Assembly (NCBI GenBank): GCA_947495685.1
Contig: CANLZY010000005.1
Coordinates: 154,486 to 218,485 of the forward strand
From: an uncultured Tropicimonas sp.
GTDB taxonomy: Bacteria; Pseudomonadota; Alphaproteobacteria; Rhodobacterales; Rhodobacteraceae
Direction: 5' to 3'
Length of the DNA: 64,000 bases
Part shown: positions 27,117-34,992 of the stretch, piece after piece
Layout of the letters: each line of letters begins with the position of its first letter
Position numbering within the stretch: position 1 is the stretch's first letter
Position numbers and translations under genes: made by a program
The notes under the pieces: model-generated
The model's database searches: none
Seen by the model: only the letters and a program-made list of their open reading frames with translations
What the model was told of the DNA's origin: nothing

Positions 27117-28001
27117 ATGCGGCTTCTTCCTGCAATTATTCTGGCTGTTGCGATCGTTCTCGCGCCTCTTATGTGGATCTTCCTGCCCAGGTTTCTGGTG
27201 ACGCAGGGGATTCTGGTTCCGTCGATTTCGACCGGAGGCGAAGGCGCGACGCTGAACAACATGGTGCTCGAGATGGTGCGGCTCGAGGATCTTATCTTTG
27301 ATCTGCAAAAACAGCAGGAACGGACACAGGCCGAAATGCAGGCGATGAACGAGGACCTGCGGGCCGCGATCCGGACTGCCGCCGCGAACACCGGGCGTTC
27401 GACGGTGAACCCGGGAGCGACCTCCGATCAGACCGCCGGAACCGGTACCATGGAAATGAGCCAGTATACCCAGGTGGTGAACGTTCTGGAGCGCACCGAG
27501 TATAACAAGCCGCTGAGCATCGCGTATCAGCGGGATCTGCTGGCATTGTTCGGCCCGCCCAGCAACTCCATCGGCACGGATTGCGGTCGGGTGACCAACC
27601 CCAAGCTGAAGGCGCTTCTGAAAACCAGGAGCGTTGGGCCGATCAAGGTGACGATGTTGGAGCCGGCGTTGGAATCTCTTGGCCGGGTGGTCGAGAACAT
27701 TCGCAAGAGCGATCCGGTCCTCTACGAGAACCTCGGGACAGCGGGCGCACTCTGTGTCCGCAAGATCCGGGGCAGTTCGTCAATTTCGAACCATTCCTTT
27801 GGCACCGCGATCGACCTGAAGATCAATGGCCTGCTCGACCAGTTCACGGGCGGCAAGACCCAGCTGGGCCTGGTTCTGATCGCTGACTTTTTCAAGCAGG
27901 AAGGCTGGATCTGGGGCGCGGGGTTCGGCCGCGAGGACAGCATGCATTTCGAGGTCAGCCGCGACAAGTTGAAGGAATGGCGCAAGGAGGGACGGATATG
28001 A
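27117..28001 (+). CDS. membrane-anchored M15-family (VanY-like) peptidase
   Basis: This 294-residue protein has an N-terminal membrane segment (residues 3-27) acting as signal anchor, a coiled-coil stretch (about 48-90), and a C-terminal M15 D-Ala-D-Ala peptidase-type domain. The zinc residues are visible as His226 and Asp233 in HSFGTAID and His277 in MHFE. The likely activity is cleavage of peptidoglycan peptides in the periplasm. Its stop overlaps the start of the caspase-like gene (ATGA). Located beside a T6SS, it may locally open the wall for the apparatus or act on prey; neither is shown by sequence. The 214-base divergent gap before it should hold its promoter. Confidence 0.8.
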   Translation: MRLLPAIILAVAIVLAPLMWIFLPRFLVTQGILVPSISTGGEGATLNNMVLEMVRLEDLIFDLQKQQERTQAEMQAMNEDLRAAIRTAAANTGRSTVNPGATSDQTAGTGTMEMSQYTQVVNVLERTEYNKPLSIAYQRDLLALFGPPSNSIGTDCGRVTNPKLKALLKTRSVGPIKVTMLEPALESLGRVVENIRKSDPVLYENLGTAGALCVRKIRGSSSISNHSFGTAIDLKINGLLDQFTGGKTQLGLVLIADFFKQEGWIWGAGFGREDSMHFEVSRDKLKEWRKEGRI

Positions 28002-29563
28002 TCGCTTGGTTCGCGCATCACGTTGCTGATTGTCGGCAGGTCCCACTGCGGCCGCTTCACGCATTGCGATGCCTGATCCTCGCGATTCTGTTGGTGTCGG
28101 GGGCCGTTCCGGCAGGGGCGGCGGGGGACCGCGTGGCACTGGTCATCGGCATGGGCGACTACGAACAGACCGAGACGGTCGGCACGCTGGACAACACCAT
28201 TCGCGACGCGGCGGCACTATCGCGGTCGCTGGAGGGGATCGGGTTCGAGGTGACACAGTCGCTGAACACGCCTCTGAAAGACCTGATCGACGTCCTGAAT
28301 ACATTTGCGTTCCGGTCGGAAACGGCGGACCTTGCGCTGATCTATTTTGCCGGGCACGGGGTGCAGGTTCAGGGTGAGAATTTCCTGCTGCCGGTGGATG
28401 TCAATCCGCGCAGCAACGAGGATCTGCGCCGTCAGTCGGTCTCCTTGAACGATCTTCTGGCAGTGGTGGACCGGGCGCGTCGCATGCGGATCGTGATCCT
28501 GGATGCCTGCCGCAACAACCCGTTCGGCACCGGGATCGATCTGGTCGATCAGGCCAACGCCACCGGGGCGGGGCGCTCGCTGGCGCTGGTCACCGACGGG
28601 AACGGTCTGGCGCCGGTCACGCCCGAGCGTGGCACACTCGTTGCCTTTGCTGCACGCGATGGCGATGTGGCGCTGGATGGAAATGGTCTGAACAGCCCAT
28701 TTGCAACTGCCCTGATCGACCAGATACCCGAACCCGGGGTCGAGATTAGCCTGATGTTCCGCAAGGTGCGGGACCAGGTGCTGAGAGAGACCGGCAACGC
28801 ACAGGAACCCTATTCCTACGGCTCGCTGCCCAGCGTTCCGTTCTACCTGGCCGGACCGGGGGAGGGGCAGAGCAACCTCTCTACCGATCCGATCGCGGCC
28901 TGGTCTTCTCTGCGCCCCGAGGATGAACCGCAACTGATCGCGCTGGCCGATCAGGGCAATACGCGCTCGATGGTCGGACTGGCCTATAAACGCCTCAACC
29001 CGGCGGGTGATTTCCAACCAGAGGTCGCCGTGACCTACCTGCGGCGGGCCGCCGACGCGGGCGATCCCATCGCCCAGTTCGAACTGGCGAAACTGTACGA
29101 AAAGGGGATCGGCGTGGAGGTCGACGAGGTCCGAGCGCTGGAGCTGTTTCAGGCCGCCGCCGCACAAGATCTGCCCGAAGCCCTGAACGATCTTGGCTTC
29201 ATGCATTACCACGGCGCCCTTGGACTGCCGCGCAGTCTGGAACAGGCGCTGAAATACTTCGAGCGGGCCGCCGACCAACGTGACCCAGAGGCACAGTTCA
29301 ACTTCGCGGCGCTGATCGACGACAAGCTTGTGCCCTCCAAGGGGCCGGAGGATGCTGGGCGGTACCTGTATGCCGCGTTGCGGTCCGGCAGTTCCAAGGT
29401 TCTCAGTATTCTACAGACCAGCCCGAACATGTTCACCCCGGAAACTCGCCAGTCCCTGCAACGACGTTTGCAGGAGGTGGGGTTCTATTCCGGTGCCATC
29501 GACGGATCCTTCGGGCCGGGAACCAACCGAGGGTTGAGACAGGCCTACGGTCTGGAGGAATGA
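27998..29563 (+). CDS. exported caspase-like protease with Sel1 repeats and peptidoglycan-binding end
   Basis: This 521-residue protein starts with a signal peptide (hydrophobic segment about 22-42, PAGAAG end). Next comes a caspase/C14 domain (about 44-280) with the His-Cys dyad visible as His120 in YFAGHG and Cys171 in LDACRNNPF. Sel1-type repeats follow (about 340-450, e.g. GDPIAQFELAKLYEKGIGV and DPEAQFNFAALID), then a C-terminal peptidoglycan-binding-1-like motif (LQEVGFYSGAIDGSFGPGT). The ATG at 27998 has AAGGAGGGA upstream and overlaps the M15 gene. The combination predicts a periplasmic, wall-associated caspase homologue. Its substrate is unknown. Confidence 0.82.
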   Translation: MIAWFAHHVADCRQVPLRPLHALRCLILAILLVSGAVPAGAAGDRVALVIGMGDYEQTETVGTLDNTIRDAAALSRSLEGIGFEVTQSLNTPLKDLIDVLNTFAFRSETADLALIYFAGHGVQVQGENFLLPVDVNPRSNEDLRRQSVSLNDLLAVVDRARRMRIVILDACRNNPFGTGIDLVDQANATGAGRSLALVTDGNGLAPVTPERGTLVAFAARDGDVALDGNGLNSPFATALIDQIPEPGVEISLMFRKVRDQVLRETGNAQEPYSYGSLPSVPFYLAGPGEGQSNLSTDPIAAWSSLRPEDEPQLIALADQGNTRSMVGLAYKRLNPAGDFQPEVAVTYLRRAADAGDPIAQFELAKLYEKGIGVEVDEVRALELFQAAAAQDLPEALNDLGFMHYHGALGLPRSLEQALKYFERAADQRDPEAQFNFAALIDDKLVPSKGPEDAGRYLYAALRSGSSKVLSILQTSPNMFTPETRQSLQRRLQEVGFYSGAIDGSFGPGTNRGLRQAYGLEE

Positions 29564-29683
29564 CCAGATCCGGTCGCGTCCTGTGTCCGGTTTCGTGTTT
29601 GTGACGTATCTTGGTGTTGTTGTGTGCAAAATCCCATTCGTGCCGAAATTTGACGCGATCTCTTGTAAGGAAGGTGAATGCTA

Positions 29684-30487
29684 ATGTCTCTTTTATCACG
29701 CTTCGCGCGCCGTCGAACACGCCCATGGGCCGGCTGGTTGGCGTTGCCGGTCGCGCTTCTGACCGCCGGTATCGCTCCAGCCCAGCAAAGCGGTTCGCTG
29801 TCTTCTGCGCCAGCCGACAAGGCCGAAGCCTTTCGCAAGAATGTCACGCTGCTGGGCATTCCACCGGCAACGGTCGCGCCTGACGGGCTGGTCTTTGCCT
29901 CGCTGTCCTGGACGGACAAGCGAAGCGGGGTCTTCGACGATCCCGACGGCTCTGCCGCGATCGGCTTTGGCCTCGGGGTCATGGACGGCGCACTGGACCT
30001 GCAGTTCACGGCCCACATCACGTCGCTCGAAGATGACTTCGCCGATTCCGGATACTTCACCGTGCGGGCATCGCATCGGATCGATTCCGGTGGAACGCCG
30101 ACCTACATCGGGGTCGGCGCCAGTCAGCTGGCGGCCTGGGGCGATGCCACGGATCAGGACATCGAGGGGTCGGTGTCTGTGACGAGCTTTCCCGTTGTGT
30201 CGATGGGGGGCGATCTTTATCCGCTGATGCTGACCCTTGGGGCAGGGTCCAACGTTCGCAACTTCGACCGGGATCCGGGTGTCTTCGTCGGCGCGGGTAT
30301 CGGCCTCAGCGAGGCGTTCGGCACCAGCGTCGCCTGGAACGGCGACAATGTCGATCTGGGCGCGTCCTTCCGCATCAAGGGTCTGGACAACCTTGGTTTC
30401 AACGTCGTGCTGAGCGATGCGTTCGATCAGGACGATCGTCAGCGCTTCATCCTCTCGGTCAATTGGATCAAAGACAATGTATTCTGA
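29684..30487 (+). CDS. exported protein, possibly beta-barrel, unknown function
   Basis: The protein has about 267 residues, with a long arginine-rich n-region and hydrophobic signal sequence (WLALPVALLTAGIAPAQ). The mature part alternates glycine-rich strands (AIGFGLGVMDGALDLQF, GVFVGAGIGLSEAFG, FNVVLSDAF) and ends in FILSVNWIKDNVF, whose terminal phenylalanine is typical of outer-membrane barrels. I prefer the ATG at 29684 because AAGGAAGG at 29667-29674 gives 9-base spacing; an ATG at 29678 would be too close. It follows the caspase-like gene by 120 bases and overlaps the next gene. No family was recognised. Confidence 0.62.
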   Translation: MSLLSRFARRRTRPWAGWLALPVALLTAGIAPAQQSGSLSSAPADKAEAFRKNVTLLGIPPATVAPDGLVFASLSWTDKRSGVFDDPDGSAAIGFGLGVMDGALDLQFTAHITSLEDDFADSGYFTVRASHRIDSGGTPTYIGVGASQLAAWGDATDQDIEGSVSVTSFPVVSMGGDLYPLMLTLGAGSNVRNFDRDPGVFVGAGIGLSEAFGTSVAWNGDNVDLGASFRIKGLDNLGFNVVLSDAFDQDDRQRFILSVNWIKDNVF

Positions 30488-31127
30488 TCGCTCACACCGT
30501 CGTCTGGTACCACTGTCGCTGGCGATCACGATCTCGCTTGCCGTTGGGTCTGTTGGTTGGGCCGGCCATGACGCCCTGTCGCCCGAAGGGCCGGTGTTTG
30601 TGCCCCCCTTCGTCCCTCCAGTCGACACGACCACAACTACGACTGCGTCGGATAGTGCTGCGGCGAAGTCCGCAGAGGCGGCTGTCGCCGCGTCTGCGAC
30701 ACAGATCGGCCTGGCCAACCAGTTCTGTGCCGCGCTCCCGGATGAATACGCCATCGATTGCATGGGCGAACGGTTGGGGGCCATCGCGGCGGACCTGCCG
30801 GACACGCCCGAGACGGCCGAGGTCCGGCAAATCCTGACCGATACCTCGCGCAAGCTGGAGGCCGTCGCCAAGAGCAATCGCAACCCGGCAAAGCCCCGTG
30901 TCCGGGCCAGTGGCGGCACCACCAGCGTGCCAATTGCAACCACCCGCCCGCTGACGCCGGTCAAACCGGAGGTGCAGGCGGACGCGACGGCTCAGGCCGT
31001 GGCGATCCTGCAGGAGGCCGAGACGCAATTGTTGCGGTCCTCCAGTGCATCGGACGCGCGCACTCTGAGCTATGTGGAAGTTGCGCAGGCCCTCGACTCC
31101 AGCGCCAAGGTCCTGCTGCGGTCCTGA
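30477..31127 (+). CDS. exported low-complexity protein, unknown function
   Basis: This 216-residue protein begins with a signal peptide (RRLVPLSLAITISLAVGSVG), followed by a proline/threonine-rich segment (VPPFVPPVDTTTTTTAS, about 38-55) and an alanine-rich helical mature part with a possible disulfide pair (Cys in NQFCAALPD and IDCMGE). The ATG at 30477 lies within the end of the preceding gene (11-base overlap), suggesting the two exported proteins are produced together. I recognise no family. It ends at a hairpin facing a convergent gene. Confidence 0.6.
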   Translation: MYSDRSHRRLVPLSLAITISLAVGSVGWAGHDALSPEGPVFVPPFVPPVDTTTTTTASDSAAAKSAEAAVAASATQIGLANQFCAALPDEYAIDCMGERLGAIAADLPDTPETAEVRQILTDTSRKLEAVAKSNRNPAKPRVRASGGTTSVPIATTRPLTPVKPEVQADATAQAVAILQEAETQLLRSSSASDARTLSYVEVAQALDSSAKVLLRS

Positions 31128-31139
31128 TCATACAAGGAC

Positions 31140-31165
31140 GCCGGCCGGTCTAGTTTCCGGCCGGC
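31140..31165. terminator. hairpin between convergent genes, probable bidirectional terminator
   Basis: A perfect 9-base stem (GCCGGCCGG at 31140-31148 and CCGGCCGGC at 31157-31165) with an 8-base loop lies between the convergent stops at 31127 and 31150. The minus-strand gene's stop codon sits in the loop. There is no T-run, so termination strength is uncertain. Confidence 0.5.
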
Positions 31166-31653
31166 ACGGGGCTTGGCTTGACGGCCTGCCCCGGCAATGT
31201 GCAATTGCCGATACCGGCGATCTGGGTCGCGAATTCATCCACCGCGACGCGCGCCGCGTTTTCCAGCATTTCCGTCGGATCCAGATCGACCGACAGCACT
31301 TGCGCGATGACACCATCCACCCGGGACTGTGCCGTGCCGATCCGCGCGTCCAGGGCGTCGATTTTCGCGGTCATGGCCACGGCGGCCCCGGTAGTAAGCG
31401 CTGCGGATTGGCTGCGAAGGTCCGACAATTCCGTGCGAACAGACGCGAACTCTGCGGTCAGCCCCAGAATATCGGTGCGCAGAGGTTCGGCGGAAATCAG
31501 GTTCTGCGAAAACGTCGTGGTCAGGGAGTCGATCCGCGCCGTCAGCCGCAGTCCAAGGAACAGGCACAGCGCAATCAGGATGAGCGTCGCGTTGATCATG
31601 GCAAACCCGAGGTCTCGCAGGGCGCGCCAGAGCCTCGAAGAAGATTTCGTCAT
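31150..31653 (-). CDS. single-pass membrane protein with coiled-coil region, unknown function
   Basis: This protein has about 167 residues. A short basic cytoplasmic start (TKSSSRLWRALRDLG) precedes one transmembrane helix (about 16-36, FAMINATLILIALCLFLGL), then a heptad-rich helical region (about 40-120) and a tail ending in VPAGN. I chose the ATG at 31653 because GGAAAGG precedes it and the product then starts directly before the membrane helix; a longer reading adds 44 unlikely residues. It is convergent to the exported pair and divergent to sqdB. Function is not evident; it closes the T6SS-side region. Confidence 0.6.
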   Translation of the reverse strand: MTKSSSRLWRALRDLGFAMINATLILIALCLFLGLRLTARIDSLTTTFSQNLISAEPLRTDILGLTAEFASVRTELSDLRSQSAALTTGAAVAMTAKIDALDARIGTAQSRVDGVIAQVLSVDLDPTEMLENAARVAVDEFATQIAGIGNCTLPGQAVKPSPVPAGN

Positions 31654-31939
31654 TTCAGTGCCTTTCCGGGTCCAGTGGTTCCAGCAACCTATCGTGGCCC
31701 GACCTTCAATGGGAGGCGTCATTTGACGAGCAAGTAGTTTCGCCATGTTCGAAATTTGGTTCGGTTTGGAAGGATTTCTGTTCAAATTAGCGCAGGTGGA
31801 TCGTGCTTAGTTGAATTGCGTGCATGAAAGTGGAAGATGTTGTCATATTAGTTTCATTCGACATGCCTGACGCGCGAAGGTATCCGCAATTGTCAATCAT
31901 GGGCGAGATGGCTGGAAGACAGCCGGGAAGGAGTTGGGG

Positions 31940-33160
31940 ATGCGGATTGCGGTTCTTGGGGGCGATGGGTTTTGTGGCTGGCCGACCTCGTTGCACCTGT
32001 CGAACCTCGGTCACGAGGTGCATATCGTCGACAACCTGTCGCGCCGCTGGATCGACACCGAACTGGGCGTTCAATCGTTGACCCCGATGGACTCGATCCA
32101 GGAACGCTGCCGGATCTGGAAGCAGGTCTCGGGCAACGAGATCAAGTTTCATCTGCTGGACCTGGCCAAGGAATACCAGCGGCTGAAGCAGTGGCTGGCC
32201 GAAATGCGCCCAGATGCGATCATCCACTTTGCCGAGCAGCGGGCAGCGCCCTATTCGATGAAGTCCGACCGTCACAAGGTCTATACCGTCGACAACAACG
32301 TCAGCGCGACGCACAACCTGTTGACCGCGCTGGTCGAAACCGGGATCGACGCGCATCTGGTGCACCTCGGCACGATGGGGGTCTATGGCTATTCCAGCGT
32401 CGGTGCGGCGATCCCCGAAGGGTATCTGGATATCGAGATCACCAATCTGGAAGGCGAGAAGAAGGGGCTTGAAGTCCTGTATCCCACGCGACCCGGATCG
32501 GTCTATCACATGACCAAGTCGCTCGATCAGATCCTGTTCCAGTTCTATGCCCAGAACGACGGGGTGCGCATCACCGACCTGCACCAGGGCATCGTCTGGG
32601 GCACCCATACCGACCAGACCAGCCGCCACGAGCAATTGATCAACCGGTTCGACTATGACGGCGACTACGGAACCGTGTTGAACCGGTTCCTGATCCAGGC
32701 CGCCATCGATTATCCGCTGACAGTGCATGGCACCGGCGGGCAGACCCGCGCCTTTATCCACATCAAGGATTCCGTGCGCTGCATCGAACTGGCGCTGTCG
32801 GACGCACCGGCGCAGGGTGACAGGGTCAAGATCTTCAATCAGATGACCGAGACCCATCGGGTGCGCGACCTTGCCGAGATGGTGGCGGGCCTCGCGGGCG
32901 GTCAGGTGGCCTTCCTGCCGAACCCGCGCAAGGAAGCCGCCGAGAACGACCTGATCGTCAAGAACGAGGGGTTCCTGGCGCTTGGTCTCGATCCAACCCG
33001 ATTGCAGACTGGCCTGCTGGACGAGATCGTGGATGTCGCCAGGAAATACGCCCACCGGATCGATCGAAAACATGTGCCTGCGGTTTCGGCGTGGACAAAG
33101 GAGCTTGCCACCCGCGTCGTGCACGACCCCGAAGCGGTTCACCTCAAGTCGGTCGGCTGA
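31940..33160 (+). CDS. sqdB: UDP-sulfoquinovose synthase SqdB
   Basis: This 406-residue short-chain dehydrogenase-type protein has a Rossmann start (VLGGDGFCGWPTSLHL), the SQD1/SqdB active-region motif EQRAAPYSMKSD (about 107-118) and the YHMTK catalytic pair around residues 188-192. It makes UDP-sulfoquinovose from UDP-glucose and sulfite for the sulfolipid SQDG. GAAGGAG at 31927-31933 fixes the ATG at 31940. The following two genes match sqdD and sqdC in order, as in the R. sphaeroides sqdBDC operon. The 286-base AT-richer divergent gap before it probably contains the promoter. Confidence 0.95.
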   Translation: MRIAVLGGDGFCGWPTSLHLSNLGHEVHIVDNLSRRWIDTELGVQSLTPMDSIQERCRIWKQVSGNEIKFHLLDLAKEYQRLKQWLAEMRPDAIIHFAEQRAAPYSMKSDRHKVYTVDNNVSATHNLLTALVETGIDAHLVHLGTMGVYGYSSVGAAIPEGYLDIEITNLEGEKKGLEVLYPTRPGSVYHMTKSLDQILFQFYAQNDGVRITDLHQGIVWGTHTDQTSRHEQLINRFDYDGDYGTVLNRFLIQAAIDYPLTVHGTGGQTRAFIHIKDSVRCIELALSDAPAQGDRVKIFNQMTETHRVRDLAEMVAGLAGGQVAFLPNPRKEAAENDLIVKNEGFLALGLDPTRLQTGLLDEIVDVARKYAHRIDRKHVPAVSAWTKELATRVVHDPEAVHLKSVG

Positions 33161-33163
33161 GCG

Positions 33164-34006
33164 ATGACAGAGGGGCTTGTGGCAAGCGGTCCGGCAGGCA
33201 GCCGGCGCGCTTATGTGACGTTGGTGACCAATTCGGACTATGCGCTTGGCGCCCGGGCGCTTGTCCGCTCCATTCGGCTCAGCGGGACCGATGCCGATGT
33301 GGTCGTGCTGATCACCGGGGTCGTGGACGTGGTGGACATGGCGCCATTGATGGCGCTTGGCGCGCGTCTGGTAAAGGTCGACCTGCTGCCGACATCGGAC
33401 GCGTTCAACGCGGCGCATGGGCGGGCCCGATTGCACGGGAACGCGCCCTTTACGAAGGGCGAAAAGCCTGCGTTCCACACCCCGCTGGACAATTTCGCCA
33501 AGCTGCGTCTGTGGCAGTTGGAGGAATACGAGGCGGTCGTGTTCATCGACGCTGACGCGCTGGTTCTGAAGAACTGCGACCGGCTGTTTGACTACCCGGA
33601 GTTCAGCGCCGCACCAAATGTCTACGAGAGCCTGTCGGACTTTCACCGGATGAACTCCGGCGTCTTCACGGCCCGGCCCAGTGTCGCGACCTTTGAGCGG
33701 ATGCTGTCGGAGCTTGACGCGCCCGGGGCCTTCTGGCGGCGCACCGACCAGACCTTCCTGCAGCATTTCTTTCCGGACTGGCACGGGCTGCCGGTGTTCG
33801 ACAACATGCTGCAATATGTCTGGTCCAACATGCCAGCGCTGTGGGACTGGGCGTCCATCGGTATCCTGCATTTTCAGTACGAAAAGCCCTGGCAAGACCC
33901 CCACCCAAAGGCGGCTGAACTGGCACCGTTGATCGCCCTGTGGGAGGCGTTCGCAGGGGATGGACCCGTGCCCGAGATCGCTGCTTTGCCCGGCCCCGAG
34001 CAGTGA
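33164..34006 (+). CDS. sqdD: glycosyltransferase SqdD (GT8, glycogenin-like)
   Basis: This 280-residue GT8-type glycosyltransferase has YVTLVTNSDYALGARALVRS at the start and the metal-binding DXD motif in VVFIDADALVLKN (Asp125-Asp127 area). In R. sphaeroides SqdD is the glycogenin-like transferase that uses UDP-sulfoquinovose in sulfolipid synthesis. The gene starts 3 bases after sqdB and overlaps sqdC by 4 bases (GTGA). Gene order plus family makes the assignment good. Confidence 0.88.
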   Translation: MTEGLVASGPAGSRRAYVTLVTNSDYALGARALVRSIRLSGTDADVVVLITGVVDVVDMAPLMALGARLVKVDLLPTSDAFNAAHGRARLHGNAPFTKGEKPAFHTPLDNFAKLRLWQLEEYEAVVFIDADALVLKNCDRLFDYPEFSAAPNVYESLSDFHRMNSGVFTARPSVATFERMLSELDAPGAFWRRTDQTFLQHFFPDWHGLPVFDNMLQYVWSNMPALWDWASIGILHFQYEKPWQDPHPKAAELAPLIALWEAFAGDGPVPEIAALPGPEQ

Positions 34007-34890
34007 GGCTGGCCGTCACCGGTGGCACCGGTCTGGTGGGGCGTTTCATCGTCGAAGACGCGCTGGCGGCCGGGGACGAGGTGGTCGTTCTGGGGCGGAA
34101 TGCGCCGGATCCGGGGGCGTTTTCCGGCAAGACAGCGTTCAGGCCCTTTGACCTCGCCACCGGTATCGCCGACCTGACGGGATGCGATGCCTTGGTGCAT
34201 GCCGCCTTCAGCCATGTACCGGGCCGATACCGTGGCGGGGAGGGCAGGGATCCGGACGGGTTCGCGGCCACAAACCTGCTGGGAACCCAACGCCTGTTTT
34301 CAACGGCGCGACAGGCCGGGGTCTCGCGGGCGTTGTTCCTGTCGTCACGGGCGGTCTATGCCGACTACCCGCCCGGGACGCGCCTGCACGAGGCCCTGCC
34401 ACCCCGTCCCGACACCCTGTATGGACAGGTCAAGTTTCAGGCGGAAACCGCATTGGCGGGACTTGATCGCGCGGACTTTGCCACCGCCAGCCTGCGCGCC
34501 ACCGGGGTTTATGGACCGGCGGGGCCGGGGCAGCGCCACAAGTGGCAGGACCTGTTCGACCGGTTTGCGCGCGGCGAAACCGTGGACCCGCGCGTGGCCA
34601 CCGAGGTGCACGGTCGCGATCTGGCCAAGGCCGTGCGCTGCCTGTTGATGGCCGAGCCTTCCGATCTGGCCGGGCGGGTGTTCAACGTCTCCGACATCGT
34701 TCTGGATCGCCGCGACCTGCTCGCGGAGGTCAAGCGCCTGACTGGCGGGCAGGGCCAGCTACCGCACCGGGCGGACGCCGCGCAGGTCAGCGAAATGGCG
34801 TGCCAAAGGCTGTGCCGTCTGGGGTGGAACCCGGGTGGAATGGCGTTGTTGCGCGATACCTTGCCGGCGCTCTTGGAAGACATGGGTTAA
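34003..34890 (+). CDS. sqdC: NAD(P)-dependent reductase/epimerase SqdC
   Basis: This protein has about 295 residues, starting at GTG 34003 inside the sqdD stop. It is an extended short-chain dehydrogenase with the nucleotide-binding motif VTGGTGLVGRFIVED (residues 5-19) and catalytic YGQVK (about residues 139-143). In R. sphaeroides an sqdC mutant accumulates sulfoquinovosyl-dihydroxyacetone, so SqdC probably acts on that intermediate or channels it to SQDG. The assignment comes mainly from the sqdB-sqdD-sqdC order; by sequence alone it is a generic NAD-dependent epimerase/reductase. Confidence 0.82.
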   Translation: MRLAVTGGTGLVGRFIVEDALAAGDEVVVLGRNAPDPGAFSGKTAFRPFDLATGIADLTGCDALVHAAFSHVPGRYRGGEGRDPDGFAATNLLGTQRLFSTARQAGVSRALFLSSRAVYADYPPGTRLHEALPPRPDTLYGQVKFQAETALAGLDRADFATASLRATGVYGPAGPGQRHKWQDLFDRFARGETVDPRVATEVHGRDLAKAVRCLLMAEPSDLAGRVFNVSDIVLDRRDLLAEVKRLTGGQGQLPHRADAAQVSEMACQRLCRLGWNPGGMALLRDTLPALLEDMG

Positions 34891-34992
34891 ACCCGTGATG
34901 TCATACCAATGGTGCGATTCCGCCACTTTTCTTGTCCGCTGGATCGCTTAGTGTTGGTTCGGTACCCTTGTTTCCAGTTCCGGAGGTCCGAT

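Noticed and set aside
31787..33904. 705-codon minus-strand open frame opposite sqdB and sqdD
   Set aside because: sqdB and sqdD are certain; the antisense product has no family likeness.
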